A stretch of 64,000 bases of DNA from Ascaphus truei (taxonomy: Eukaryota > Chordata > Amphibia > Anura > Ascaphidae), in assembly GCA_036426205.1 (NCBI GenBank), contig WSYH01001205.1, positions 62,001 to 126,000 on the forward strand. Direction: 5' to 3'. The translations under genes and the position numbers were made by a program. The notes beneath the pieces are model-generated. The model had not been told where the DNA came from. It did no database searches and saw only the letters and a list, made by a program, of their open reading frames with translations. Shown in pieces: positions 24,146-34,207 of this stretch (positions within the stretch are counted from its first letter, which is position 1; each line of letters starts with the position of its first letter).

Positions 24146-24272
24146 GCGGGGACCACCAGAGGGCCCCCAGACACCCGTGGGGACCAACCGAGGGCCCCTC
24201 AGACACCCACGGGGTCAACCTGGAGGCCCACAGATACTCGTGGGGACACCCGAGGACCCCCGCCAGCCTCTA
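24146..24272. repeat. Minisatellite, unit about 32 bp, four copies
   Basis: The repeated frame is ggggaccaaccgagggccc followed by cagacacccgtg, with each copy diverged by several bases. Confidence 0.75.
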
Positions 24273-24439
24273 GTATCAATCCTGTGTATAAAAATAATGC
24301 TTTTGTGTGGGGGCACATGGGGTAGGTGGGTTGTGTATTGATGGTTAGTACATATTGTAATGTTTATAGAGGGCAGAGGGGGTGAGTGAAGGGCCAAGTA
24401 CCCACTTCACTCACCCTCTCTGCCCCCAATAAAGCTGCT

Positions 24440-24980
24440 GTTGTTCATTGCCTTAGCGGTTAGCCGCTAAGATAATGAAGTTGGCGGTAAATGCTTTTTT
24501 ATTGCATGGGATTCATGCCGAGGGCCTCCAGTGCTGATATTAATGGGTATCAGCTCTGATGACTCCCGGCATCAATCCGATGCAGGAAAAAAGCATTTTT
24601 TTTTCTAAGTCCCTCTCTCGCCGCTTCTCAGCAGCTTCTTACCACCTTCCTGCAAACTTTTCCTGGCGGAACGATTTTGAGAGGAAATCTCTATTGTAGA
24701 GCCGCAATTAGCCTGGATAAGCTAATCGGGGCTACTAGAATTGCCAATAAGTGGCTTCTCACCATTCGTTTGGCGATTTTTTTTTTCTCGAAATTTTTTT
24801 TGCCGAAAAGGGCATTTATCGGCGACTTATCGGGGCTTACTGAATAGCATTAGGCTTTTTTGGCGAAAAGGCCTCGATAAGTGGCTTACCAGTATCAGCG
24901 CTTAGTGCATAGGTCCTATAGTTGGGACGCAATTGCACTGATTTTATCACTGCTTTGTGATTCGGCCCCATGAGACAGAT
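24440..24980. repeat. Hairpin repeat and dispersed-repeat DNA
   Basis: catgccgagggcctccagtg pairs loosely with tgatgactcccggcatc (24510-24575), the same kind of hairpin as at 6.44-6.74 kb. The following stretch has mirror-like words around ttatcgg and gccgaaaag. No coding sequence. Confidence 0.45.
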
Positions 24981-25497
24981 GAACTGTGTGAAATTTTATA
25001 AAAGACGATCACTGGCTGAGGCCATGTGTGTGTGGAATATTTCTGTTTATCTATACCGACCGTGCTTTGCTGCACAACCGTGAAATGTAGTCTTGTTAAT
25101 AATGTTAATATTGAATATAATATATTATTTTAAAATAAAATCATTTTTTTTGCCAATTATCCAGCACATGATGTTTTCATTAATTTCACATGCAAAGATA
25201 CAGTATGCTATTTCATTTATATGAACTGTGAAATTTTATTAAACGTGATCAAATAAATCTTTTACATAAAGTATGTGCTGTGCCCAGTAAGCGTGAAATA
25301 CAATCATTTAGAAAGTACCGTAAAAGATAAGAAACATAAATATGAATATCACATTGTTAGAATAGTAAAGCTAATACTATAAAAGTAAAAAAATGAACAT
25401 TTCAAATATAGTGGTTTTCGACATCATGTTAAATATTTTTTGATGGAATGGAAACTACAGTATATTATGATTAATCTCCGGTATAAGGAACTGCTTT

Positions 25498-25565
25498 AAG
25501 TATACGCATGCGTGAACGCATGCTATAGTGTGCATGCGTCAATGCATTTATGGGCTATGGCATGC
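25498..25565. repeat. Cluster of GCATGC-containing palindromes
   Basis: acgcatgcgt, gaacgcatgc, gtgcatgcgt, atgcat and gcatgcat occur within 68 bp of otherwise AT-rich DNA. Confidence 0.6.
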
Positions 25566-25964
25566 ATACAGTACAGTTCCGTATGTGTGTCATTGGGAAT
25601 TACAGTTACTACTTTACAATACATTATAATTACCTTGATTATAAACCTTGCCAACCGGGTGGCGATGACCCAATGTTGATGACAGTGTTGTACAGTGTAT
25701 AGATGCATGAGTCGATCATGTAGTTGGGATGCAGGTTCATCTCACTGACGGAGTTGTTTTGTCCCTGCTGATAATGATATTGGAACAGGTAGTCAGATGG
25801 AGACAAATAATCAGGTCAGGGCAGGTAGCTGGGATGTAGATTCATCTGGTTTTCAGTGTCCGTTGGACCTTACTTGTAGTAGTATTGGTATTGAGGCAGG
25901 CATTCAGGCTGAAGCTGGTAAGTGGCTGGTGGCATATTGGAGGCACCGGTTCAGGAAGTACGAT

Positions 25965-26530
25965 TATTCAATCTCTTGGTCCCAATCTTTCTCCCCTTTG
26001 AAGTTGCCATGATCAAGCATACCCACAAAAGATGAGTGGAGTGACCAGCAACCTCCTTTCTTGCCGGGACGCAGAGGTGTTCTAATAAAGCAATCATTCA
26101 TTGTTAGGTTGTGTTGTATAGAATTCTTCTTCAGGGTTTGGTGAATTTTTGAAGTATTCATACTTGTCAATGATATAGTCATAGATCTCAGATAGAGTTG
26201 CCTCCTTATCTGTCTCTGCTTTAATTGTAGAAAATATAATGTATGCAAAACTGCATTGTGGTCTACTACTAGGAGTTAACATCATATATGTCCCATGCAA
26301 CACTCAGAAGTGAAGTCAATGTAAAATAATGTACAGTACATTCTGGTTTGTAGTAAAATGTGACACACTGGCATTTGATAAAGTCTTGAGTGAACAAGGT
26401 CATTTAACAAAGGATTACTGTCATGTCTATACTTTTTATCTGGCCTTAAAGACAAATGTTTTCAGACATTGAGTACTGTATATAGCATTCTGAGTCCCCC
26501 ATAGGCAAAGACATTCACTTTGCCATCTGC
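25965..26530 (-). pseudogene. Forkhead-domain pseudogene, copy 3 (most complete)
   Basis: On the minus strand, 26303 to about 26120 reads RPQCSFAYIIFSTIKAET, then EATLSEIYDYIIDKYEYFKN. One base further the frame shifts and reads NSIQHNLTMNDCFIRTPL, then RPGKKGGCWSLHSSFVGM and LDHGNFKG. These are the forkhead helix 1, strand 1, recognition helix (NSIRHNLSLNDCF) and wing (GKGxYWxL..MFDNGNF) in order with normal spacing. The conserved W before QNSIRHNL is lost (KK instead of WQ). A stop follows soon after the wing. The 26300-26530 side is upstream DNA shared with copy 2. A wing ending MLDHGNF is loosely FoxI-like, but the subfamily is not established. Confidence 0.75.
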
Positions 26531-26539
26531 CAGACACAC

Positions 26540-27800
26540 ACTGAACTGCAACCACACAAATAATAATTCAGTCTGACCACTAAATAAATCCTAACGGAGC
26601 AGGGACAAATCGCCGCCAACTCAACACGAGGATGCACAAATTCCCCCGTGGCCATCCAAGGGGCTGCCCACATAGCATAACTAGAGGCATTGTCCCAAAC
26701 CAGAGACTCCATCTGTATTTGGCCTATTTGGCTTAACCCCCACCCCCCCCTTCCTTCCCTTCACCAGCATTGGTGGTGCTTCCTGAACAGATTTGACAAG
26801 ACGGTCAAGCAAAGGAGTTCAGTTTGTAATAGTTGCATACCCTGTGTCATGCCTCGGCAATGCTGTGTACTCAAGTTCTTTCATGGAAAGACTGATGTTT
26901 ATATCATTCAAAGGGAGGTAAATTGGGCTCTAGATCATGCACAGATCCTGTAATTTCAAGTAGCCACTTATAATAAAGCATTGATAACAGCAACTTTTGA
27001 TGAAAAAGCAACCCCTCTTCCCATCTCCAGTACTTCCTTAATCTGGTTTATTTCTGTGTCTATTGTGGTCATTGTATTATTTCACATTATTATTATTATT
27101 ATTATTATTATAGGTAAGCCTAAAATGACCTCTTGCATGCATATTACTCCCTGATCACTTCGAATGTAAACATTCTGTTCACTTGTGTCATGATACACAG
27201 TATATTCAAATGAAAAAGGTTAAGAGAGAATGAGGCATATAAAGAAGAACTATGGACACTTTTTACATGTCTGAGGTACCCCTTATCATAAATAGCACAG
27301 GTTAAAAAGATCACTTAACTCTATGATACAAGATTGTATAAGGGCTGTATTTTGTTAGGGTTCTTTTTTTTCCCAACACGAATAAGATTACAGAAAAGAT
27401 GAATACAGTTCACAAAAGAATAAATGTGTCGCTAATAGATTTTGAACAAGGAAGGGCATGTTTATCTTTAACATCTCAGTGATATATTGGTCTCTCTCTC
27501 TCTCTCTGGGAACCCAGTCTAAGATTTATGCTCTTTGCTGCAGGCCCAAGTACTTTCTTGTTTCTTTGAAAGCCAACTACAACCTGTCTCTTCCAGTGTG
27601 AATTCTTGTCAGAAGATAAGAGAACCTTTTGAATACTGTGTTGAGAGCTGTACAAGTGCCAAAGGCAAAACACCACCGGGAATAATAATATCTTATTGAT
27701 AGTGATAAAATACACTCATTAGACCGTGCCCTTACCCTGCTACATGCTTGCTCATAGATCTATTGATTTAGAGGTAGTATTTTCTATATTTTAAACAAGT
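26540..27800. other. No recognisable gene; (TTA)n at 27088-27112
   Basis: Complex AT-rich DNA with one trinucleotide run and a short (TC)n run near 27492. I cannot relate the open frames at 26.7-26.95 kb or 27.5-27.7 kb to any family. Confidence 0.45.
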
Positions 27801-27811
27801 GTTGTTACTTA

Positions 27812-28178
27812 ATTATCCATAACAAGGTAAACATAATTAGTCTTGGGTTAGGACATAAGATGATAAATAATTTTGTCTTGCAATTTCTAATTTGGCAAAA
27901 TAACAATACTTAACATTGTTATTGTTATAAAAACTGCAATTTACATGGAACTCTGCCTGACCTTTTCACCAGGCTGAGGTCAGGCCGAGCACCATGCAAA
28001 GGAAATGGCAGTTTTTTTTAAACTAAAGCTTATTAAGGGGGTTTAAATTAATACTATGCAGATTATATTCAAGTATTGTTATTTCATGTGTTATTTTCCC
28101 AAATTGGAAGACAACATTATTTATCACCTTATTTCCTTACACAAGACTAATTATGTTTACCTTATTATGCACAAACTA
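27812..28178. mobile_element. Foldback element
   Basis: The left arm ataacaaggtaaacataatt..agtcttg and right arm caagact..aattatgtttacctta are inverted copies over roughly 100 bp, and both contain (c)aataacaatactt-like words. The centre holds cctgacc..tgaggtcagg, a short inner inverted repeat. No coding sequence. Confidence 0.65.
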
Positions 28179-28639
28179 AATTATGCAATAACTCTTTAGG
28201 TGCCACCACAACATTCTACCACAGGGTGGGGTAAGGCACACCAGCAGCCTCATGATGTAGTAGCTACATTATATGCTAGTTGTTCCTTTTCTAGGGGAGA
28301 TGGCATTCTGTGCAGCGATCTGTCCAGCGGAAGAAAAGAAGAGAATGTCTGCTCCTCTTCCGTTCCTTCATTAGTGATGGAGCGATCACGTGATCCCTTC
28401 CAAGACGCGAAGGGGCAGTGACACTCAGGTGCTATGGTCCATCCAGCACTCAAAGGGTTAAGAACAATTCAATCGGATAGATGTTACTGCATCATAAATG
28501 GCACATTGTACAGGTCGCATGCACAGCGTGAACTAAGATGGCAGCTTAGGACACGAGCTCCGCAGTATCTTGGGCATCAATATAAACCCACGGCAATAAT
28601 CCAGAACCAATTTCTGCCAAAATACCAGGAGCAAAGCCA

Positions 28640-29637
28640 GACACCACCATGCCCCCAAAGGTAGGTAAAAGGAAAAAGAACCCAGTCAACCCCTGCAGTT
28701 TTTTTTTAAAACAGAAACGTTCTAGGCAGGCCCAAGCCATGAACCCACGATCGTGTGCCTAGTCAGAGTCAGAGCTGAGCACCTTACCCTCAACAAAGAA
28801 ATACATTCTTGATCGATATGGTAGCTTTAAGGCCTTGCTTCAGAGTGCAGTATCTGACCTGAAAGCAGACATTACTTCTCTGGGGGAGAGAACTAACCCC
28901 CGAAAACAAATTTGGACACCACAGTCAGAAACCAAAAATGCATGGAAGCCGATCTGAAGGAGATGAGATCCCACTTTGCTGATGTCATAGACATACTGTA
29001 GGATGTCAAAAATAGAGACCGCCACAATAATCTTAGGCTAAGAGACATACCTGAGTCGGAGATAAATATAGAAGACATTATGGGCAGGTGACTCACCGTG
29101 GCCTTGTCTGAGCAAACAGAAGAATCTCTTCTGCCGGATAGATGCCATAGAGCTCTCAGGGCTAAACTCCCACCAGTAGACCGGCCACGCGATGAATTTC
29201 GGTTCCACTACTTTCGGGTCTGTAACTGTTTCATACGCTCATAATATATATTTTCTTTAACTGTGCATGCAATGTCTTGTATATAATGTATACCTTGTTC
29301 ATTTATGTAACTGTATTTGTAACCATGTATTATTTTGTTTTACTCTGTGCCCAGGACATACTTGAAAACGAGAGGTAACTCTCAATGTATTACTTCCTGG
29401 TAAAATATTTTATAAATAAAATAAATAAACTATCGCAATATAAAAAAAGCCTTTAACATTGCAGTCAGGGTAACAGGTCACCTAAGGTTTACGAATATTC
29501 CCTTACAGGTTTATGCAAATCTATCTCCCACAACCTTATCACGCAGAAGGAATTTAAAGGATGTGACCACAAAATTGATAGATAATAATATTAGATATAG
29601 ATTGGTCTTCCCATGCAAGCTGCTGGTTCTGCACTAA
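28640..29637 (+). pseudogene. Tx1/L1-like LINE ORF1 remnant, interrupted
   Basis: An ATG at 28649 opens MPPKVGKRKKNP, a basic N-terminus typical of these ORF1 proteins. Further blocks are a coiled-coil part with NRDRHNNLRLRDIPE (about 29010-29054), LLPDRCHRALRAKLPP, then FRFHYFRV at about 29200-29220. A foreign LINE/SINE tail interrupts, and the C-terminal domain resumes at 29431 (YRNIKKAFNIAVRV), then NLSPTTLSRRRNLKDVTTKL, and ends with a stop at 29635. An in-frame stop at 28998-29000 comes from a TACTGTA heptamer. The order matches the intact ORF1 at 34.2-35.4 kb. It encodes a nucleic-acid-binding retrotransposition protein and is no longer functional. Confidence 0.75.
29222..29430 (+). mobile_element. 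LINE/SINE 3' tail insertion
   Basis: ctctgtgcccaggacatact then gaaaacgagaggtaactct and ttacttcctggtaaaat are shared with 58.20-58.31 kb. The copy ends in an (ATAAA)n tail and splits the ORF1 reading frame between its RNA-recognition and C-terminal domains. Confidence 0.7.
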
Positions 29638-29699
29638 CGGCCAGCGGGAGCCCTGGGAGAAACAGGACCCCTATGAAAAGGAAGGATCCAGCGCTCCAC

Positions 29700-30477
29700 G
29701 GATTTGCAAAAGTATCAAATTTATTGGTAAAAGGGGGACGATAGACAGCACTCTGATAGTGTTAAATCTATGCAATTGCAGGGTGCCCGGAACAAAAGGG
29801 GACACTTATTCCCCTGTATAGTACTAACAAATCTACGTAAGTACCAGCACTCACTGTCTAATAGCTAAATGATGAAAACAGTTGTAATGCAGAATAAACA
29901 TTTAATAATAAAACGAACCAGAAATAAATCAAATGTGTTTGCAGAAACCAGTATCACAAATGGACATGTCACAAAGTGAGGGGTGGGGGGTGGAGGGGAG
30001 GAAGGAAAAGGGTAAAATACATGAAACACAAGGAATATACACAAAAAAACGGAGAATGGAAAGTATGTTAGGGGAGCGACGTTTTGAGGGACTACCTCTT
30101 CATCTGGCCCATTCCCCCTGGTCCAAAAGGTCCCAGAGGTACTTCCCTAAGCCTACTTTCCCCTATAACTGGTCAAATCAGACACCCCTGAAAATAGATA
30201 GCAAACATACAGTGTAGGCTAAATACAGCTAAACAGCTAATAGCAGGGCAGCAAGAATCCACTAAAGTCAATGCCAGTAGTTCAAGTACCACAAGGAACT
30301 GTGGGCAATGGTACAGTAAAGGCTGAACACAGCTTGCAAGAAAGCAGCTTGCAAAGAAGCACCAGGAGTCCACAACAGTCAATGAAAGGTTAATGGGAAT
30401 AGCAAATGAAGACAGTAATCAAACCCTCTGTGGCTCTGATCCTTGTGCTCGTGTGGAGTGCACAAGGAGCAGAGACG
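29700..30477. mobile_element. Single arm of the 3.2-5.6 kb element family
   Basis: gatagacagcactctgat, gtaccagcactcactgtct, then cctcttcatctggcccattc and caaaccctctgtggctctg follow the same order as the left arm at 3.1-3.75 kb. Divergence is much higher than between the two arms at 3-5 kb. It abuts the truncated L1 ORF2 at about 30478. Confidence 0.65.
30070..30120 (-). ncRNA. Hammerhead-ribozyme-like motif F, degenerate
   Basis: On the minus strand: CAGATGA, stem II GAGG..CCTC, then AAAA in place of GAAA and CGTC. It has two core changes and is surely inactive. Confidence 0.45.
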
Positions 30478-30963
30478 CACTTTTTTATTATTCTCTTTAG
30501 GGTTACCCGACCTATCTATAGCTGGTTGGAGGGCAATATTGAAATCCCCTGCAATAATCAGATGACCATGTGCTATAGTGTATAGGGTTTGGAAGAAGGT
30601 GTCGAAAAATGTAGCATCTTGCTCACAGGGAGCATACACAGCTGCGAATGTGATGGGTTGTTCATGTATGGAGCCTGTGAGAATGATGTATCGGCCCTCT
30701 TTATCTCTTCTTATTGCCTTAGTGACAAAAGGAATCCTGTTGTGGAAAAGTATGGCAAACCCCCTCTTTTTTTCAGGGGCCGAAGAAAGATAGAACTTAG
30801 AGAATTGTTTATCCATGAAGCGAGGGGCATTTTTATCGCTAAAATTTGTCTCTTGGAGCATCAAAACATCAGCGCCCCGTCGTTTATATTCTGTGAAAGC
30901 TATTTTGCATTTAGTGGGGCTATTGAAAACTTTCACATTGTGTGAAATGACGCTAGGGGCCAT
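30478..30963 (-). pseudogene. Tx1/L1-like LINE ORF2, endonuclease domain only
   Basis: The minus-strand frame starts at MAPSVISHNVKVFNSP and runs open for about 160 residues of an AP-like endonuclease: LMLQET with the catalytic E at residue 38, KKRGFAILFHN at 65-75, FAAVYAP at 106-112 and AGDFNIALQPAIDR at 138-151 with the catalytic D and N. After about residue 161 similarity stops where the 29.7-30.5 kb repeat begins, so the SDH motif and the reverse transcriptase are missing. With the intact ORF1 at 34.2-35.4 kb on the same strand it probably belongs to one L1 copy, split by DNA at about 31.5-34.1 kb. Its role in the intact element is to nick target DNA. Confidence 0.8.
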
Positions 30964-30964
30964 A

Positions 30965-31480
30965 TTATGTTAGTGGGTGTGAAGTACAGTGCCAGGGTGG
31001 TAATCTTACCCTTCTCCTAGGACCGGGAGGGCCGTTGGTTGGGTTGACTGGTGGATTGGAGAGATGGGTTCTGTAGGGTCCGTGAAAGGCCACTCTTTTA
31101 TCCGCTAAGTGAGGGAAATGGGGTGGTGGGGAAACATGAGGAAAGGAGGGAACGGGGATACATGTAACAAACAGAAAACATGAAAACAACACTGTTAGTT
31201 TTATTGAAATAGCACTATTAGCCTGTAAACACAGAAAGGGCAGGATCCCCTCTGAGCCAGCCCGAGTGGGATCCTTGTGCCCGTAGGTAAAGCCGGACAG
31301 ATCGTCTGTGAAAGTGGACTGATCTGTGTCCCGAGGGACAGGACTCCTAAGGACTTTAACACGACCCATTTTATATTTATGGGTCAAAAGTGGAGACGCC
31401 TGCAATGGGGGGTAGAGCCCCGCCGACGCGACCTTAAACATAATAAATTCACTTGTACCGGATAAGTTTCTGTTATTAAC
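30965..31480 (-). other. L1 inter-ORF region, probable
   Basis: This lies directly upstream of ORF2 on the minus strand. It has an open frame of 158 codons without any recognisable domain, rich in P and H. It may be the ORF1-ORF2 spacer or the end of a different insertion. Confidence 0.35.
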
Positions 31481-31780
31481 AATTACCGGCAGCTAACAGT
31501 AATAACATACAGTATAAAATATATGAACAACCTTTCTTAAAAAATAGCGTTAGGAAATAAACAGCAGGGTAGATATGCACTTGTAAATAGGGAGGGGGGA
31601 GCATACTCCTTCTCGTGGGTGACCCACTGGATTTAGCATGGTACTACCCTCATCTATGCAGCCTACATAATTTAAATAAGCTTCGCCGCCTACACAGCCT
31701 ATTTTTAACCCAAATAGCCTATTTTTAACCCAAATAGCCTAACTAACCAAAGTAACTCTCATAGTTTACCTAACCTAAGC

Positions 31781-31781
<1 letters not shown>

Positions 31782-31808
<27 letters not shown>
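31782..31808. repeat. (TA)n microsatellite
   Basis: Alternating ta run followed by aatata. Confidence 0.9.
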
Positions 31809-31809
<1 letters not shown>

Positions 31810-31814
<5 letters not shown>

Positions 31815-32880
31815 TACCTTGTTTATATAACTAGAAGTCTATATGCCCCTATATGGATAACTTATGTACATAAACCTGTAAAGCCTAAGTGAACTATCCT
31901 CATGCCCCTCAGACTGTAACTTTAATTATATAATGAATCCTCCCTGATCGAAAACCTCCCCGTAACCTCATGATCTGAGACCTTTATTGGGCTTTAAGCT
32001 TTTTGTCTATCAGGGGGCTGAGATATGTTTGATCCCCTGAGATGCCACTACAACTGGTTCTGGTTGACCCCCATTGGTCATGGGCTCTACTCTTTATTAG
32101 GGTGAGAGCGGGTCAGGATAAGGCCCAGTGGCCTTTAATATGTTTATTATGCCCCTCCGGTGTGGGCTGTTGGAGAAGGAAGGGGTGTCACGGTAAGTTT
32201 ATAACAAGATATAATTTACACCAAAAATACCTGGGTTGAACTGAACACGGCTGAGATATGATAAAATATAATTTATTCCTTGAAGAAGGTGAACATACAA
32301 GTTATACAAATAACAGACAAAATATAGACACTTACTTAAGATGGAATGATGAAACAGTCAAATGTGGACTGGCAGTTCATAAAGCAATCTTGAAAATCAC
32401 AAAGACATAGAGCATAGGCTGAGCCTCATTTTTATACCATCTCAACCCCATCTCTTTAACCCTAGGCGCCGAGCTGGCTAGCAAAATCTATTTGAAGTAG
32501 ATTCTTCTTCCCCTGCAAGTGTGAACTAGGACACTTGCAAACCACTCAACTTCTTTGTTCCTGGCCCTAGTGTAAACAATCAGGGCGGTTAACCTTTGAT
32601 CAGAGGCTTATGCTAAACCATCCGGCTGCCCTTCCTGACCTATTAGCATAGCAGTGGGGTCTGCATTTTCAGAGCAGATCCAAAATACCATAGACAGTTT
32701 AATATCTTCACATATTAATAGGTTCCGTTCTGGTGGGCTCAATGGATCGAAAATTGCCAGTTATTAATGCCTACAGTGACTCTACATAGTGGCCAAATTT
32801 CAACTCTCTGCGACCTCCAGAACCAGAAATACATAAATGCATTTTAAAACATTTTTAAAATACAGGATTCGTCCCTTTAA
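31810..32880. other. Probable LTR-type or other repeat DNA, unassigned
   Basis: No coding similarity. The content (several aataa/ttatt words near 32.2-32.3 kb, low CpG) resembles the interior edge of other repeat blocks here. No ends were defined. Confidence 0.3.
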
Positions 32881-32889
32881 AAATGAATC

Positions 32890-33630
32890 TCTGCTTTTCA
32901 CTCTTTCTCCATTGAAAACAACGGGCTCCGCCGCCATGGGTTTCAATGGAGCAACTCCGCCGTTGCAGTCAATGGAGTTCCCCGACATAGACTTTCAATG
33001 GGGAAACCGCCGCCATTGAAGTCTATGGGAAAAACCACAAATCTTTACATTCGCCCACACTCAATCTGGTTGATCAGAGAGGGTTGGGAATGGCCATGCA
33101 TTAAAGCCGGAACCTTGGCTACATGCCACCCAAATCCCATCCCTCTGGTCATTCCAGAACCGGAGATAGGGACTTACATTTTTCACCATTTCACACTTAG
33201 CCGTTTTTACGCCACGCGGCTTTTCCCCATTGGAATCAATGGCCGGCACCGCTATAGACAATGCATGGGCGCACGCCGCCATCGGATTCAATGGGACCTT
33301 CGCTCCGCCATTAAAGTCAATGGCGCGACCCTCCTTCTCTGCTCGACCCTTTACGGGGGTCTCTCATTCCTGGACCCAGTGGGGGTTGTGTGTGGGGGTT
33401 CCTAGGGCTAGGGAATTTTATTCCCAGGTGCCCTAGAACCTCAGATTCCCATGCCAATTGTCATTGAACTTGACCGAAGTGATTAAACTCTTTTCAAAGA
33501 CATTGTATCCGCTTTTGCGGTTTTGCGGTTTGGATGGCTGCCAACCTGTTCCTCGAGGCCGGCGTCGAGGAATCTCCATTGAAGTCAATGGCCCCATTGA
33601 CTTACAATGGGAAACCGCCGCTCCTCCTCT
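32890..33630. repeat. Cluster of CCATTGAAGTCAATGG-type motifs
   Basis: At least ten variants of tcaatgg/ccattga occur, often next to ccgcc: ctccattgaaaac, gtttcaatggagc, gcagtcaatggag, ctttcaatgggg, ccattgaagtctatggg, ttggaatcaatggcc, gattcaatggga, aaagtcaatggcg, ccattgaagtcaatggcc and cttacaatggg. Spacing is irregular, so this is not a tandem array. The short ORFs here have no family resemblance. Confidence 0.65.
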
Positions 33631-33819
33631 CGGACGCCACATGCTGGTCGTCGCTGGAAAACAGGTCCAAAACCGCTACTTCTGCCATTAGGATGCATGG
33701 AGTCTCAGTCCAGTTAACCCCTTGCTTCCCAGGTGAGAGTAGGGGGTGGCCAAATGGGGTGTAACCCCTTTAATCCCGGGCCAAATCCCCTCTCTCATGA
33801 TAAGGGGTTGTTAGCCTTC

Positions 33820-34080
33820 ATAGAGTGCTCCGGTCGCTCCGCGCCCCCCTCACCTCGCACAGTTATGACGTCACCGCCATCTCCAGCCAATCTGCATCTC
33901 TCGCGTCATCGCTAGGTGCCGGAAGGTGGAAGGAGGAACCCGGAAGGGGAGGGAAGACCGCCATTTTGCTTGCGGAGGTCGAGCCACTCGGAGGTGTGTC
34001 TTGTGGGCCCGCGCTTCTCCTCACAGTGTCCCGCTCAGCATGAAGACAAGATGGCCGCTGCTTCGATTTTTCAGGTAGGT
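33820..34080 (+). promoter_or_regulatory. CpG-rich promoter-like block with possible first exon
   Basis: The block contains TGACGTCA (33866-33873), two CCGGAAG ETS-like sites (33919 and 33938), and GCCGCCATTTT (a YY1-like site, about 33959). It is followed by an ATG at 34051 that opens MAAASIFQ and runs exactly to CAG|GTAGGT at 34074/34075, a strong splice-donor match. This is how a housekeeping first exon looks. However it lies between L1 ORF1 and ORF2 on the opposite strand, so it may belong to an LTR or another element inserted in the L1. No downstream exon is identified. Confidence 0.4.
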
Positions 34081-34207
34081 CAACAGGGGCAAACAACAGG
34101 GGGATCCACGCGGCCTCAGAACAAGGACATTGTGATTTCAGCAGGGTTCGTGCGGATGATGCAGTTAGATGAGCCTAGGGAGGCATCTTCACTTGGGGGC
34201 CTTCCGT

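Noticed and set aside
24146..24272. CRISPR-like array
   Set aside because: The repeat units are contiguous and diverged without unique spacers, and the genome is vertebrate. It is a minisatellite.
28994..29000. TACTGTA in L1 ORF1 as an excision footprint
   Set aside because: Removing five bases breaks the frame. The family suggests LEDV here, so a single G to T change (gag to tag) explains the word better.
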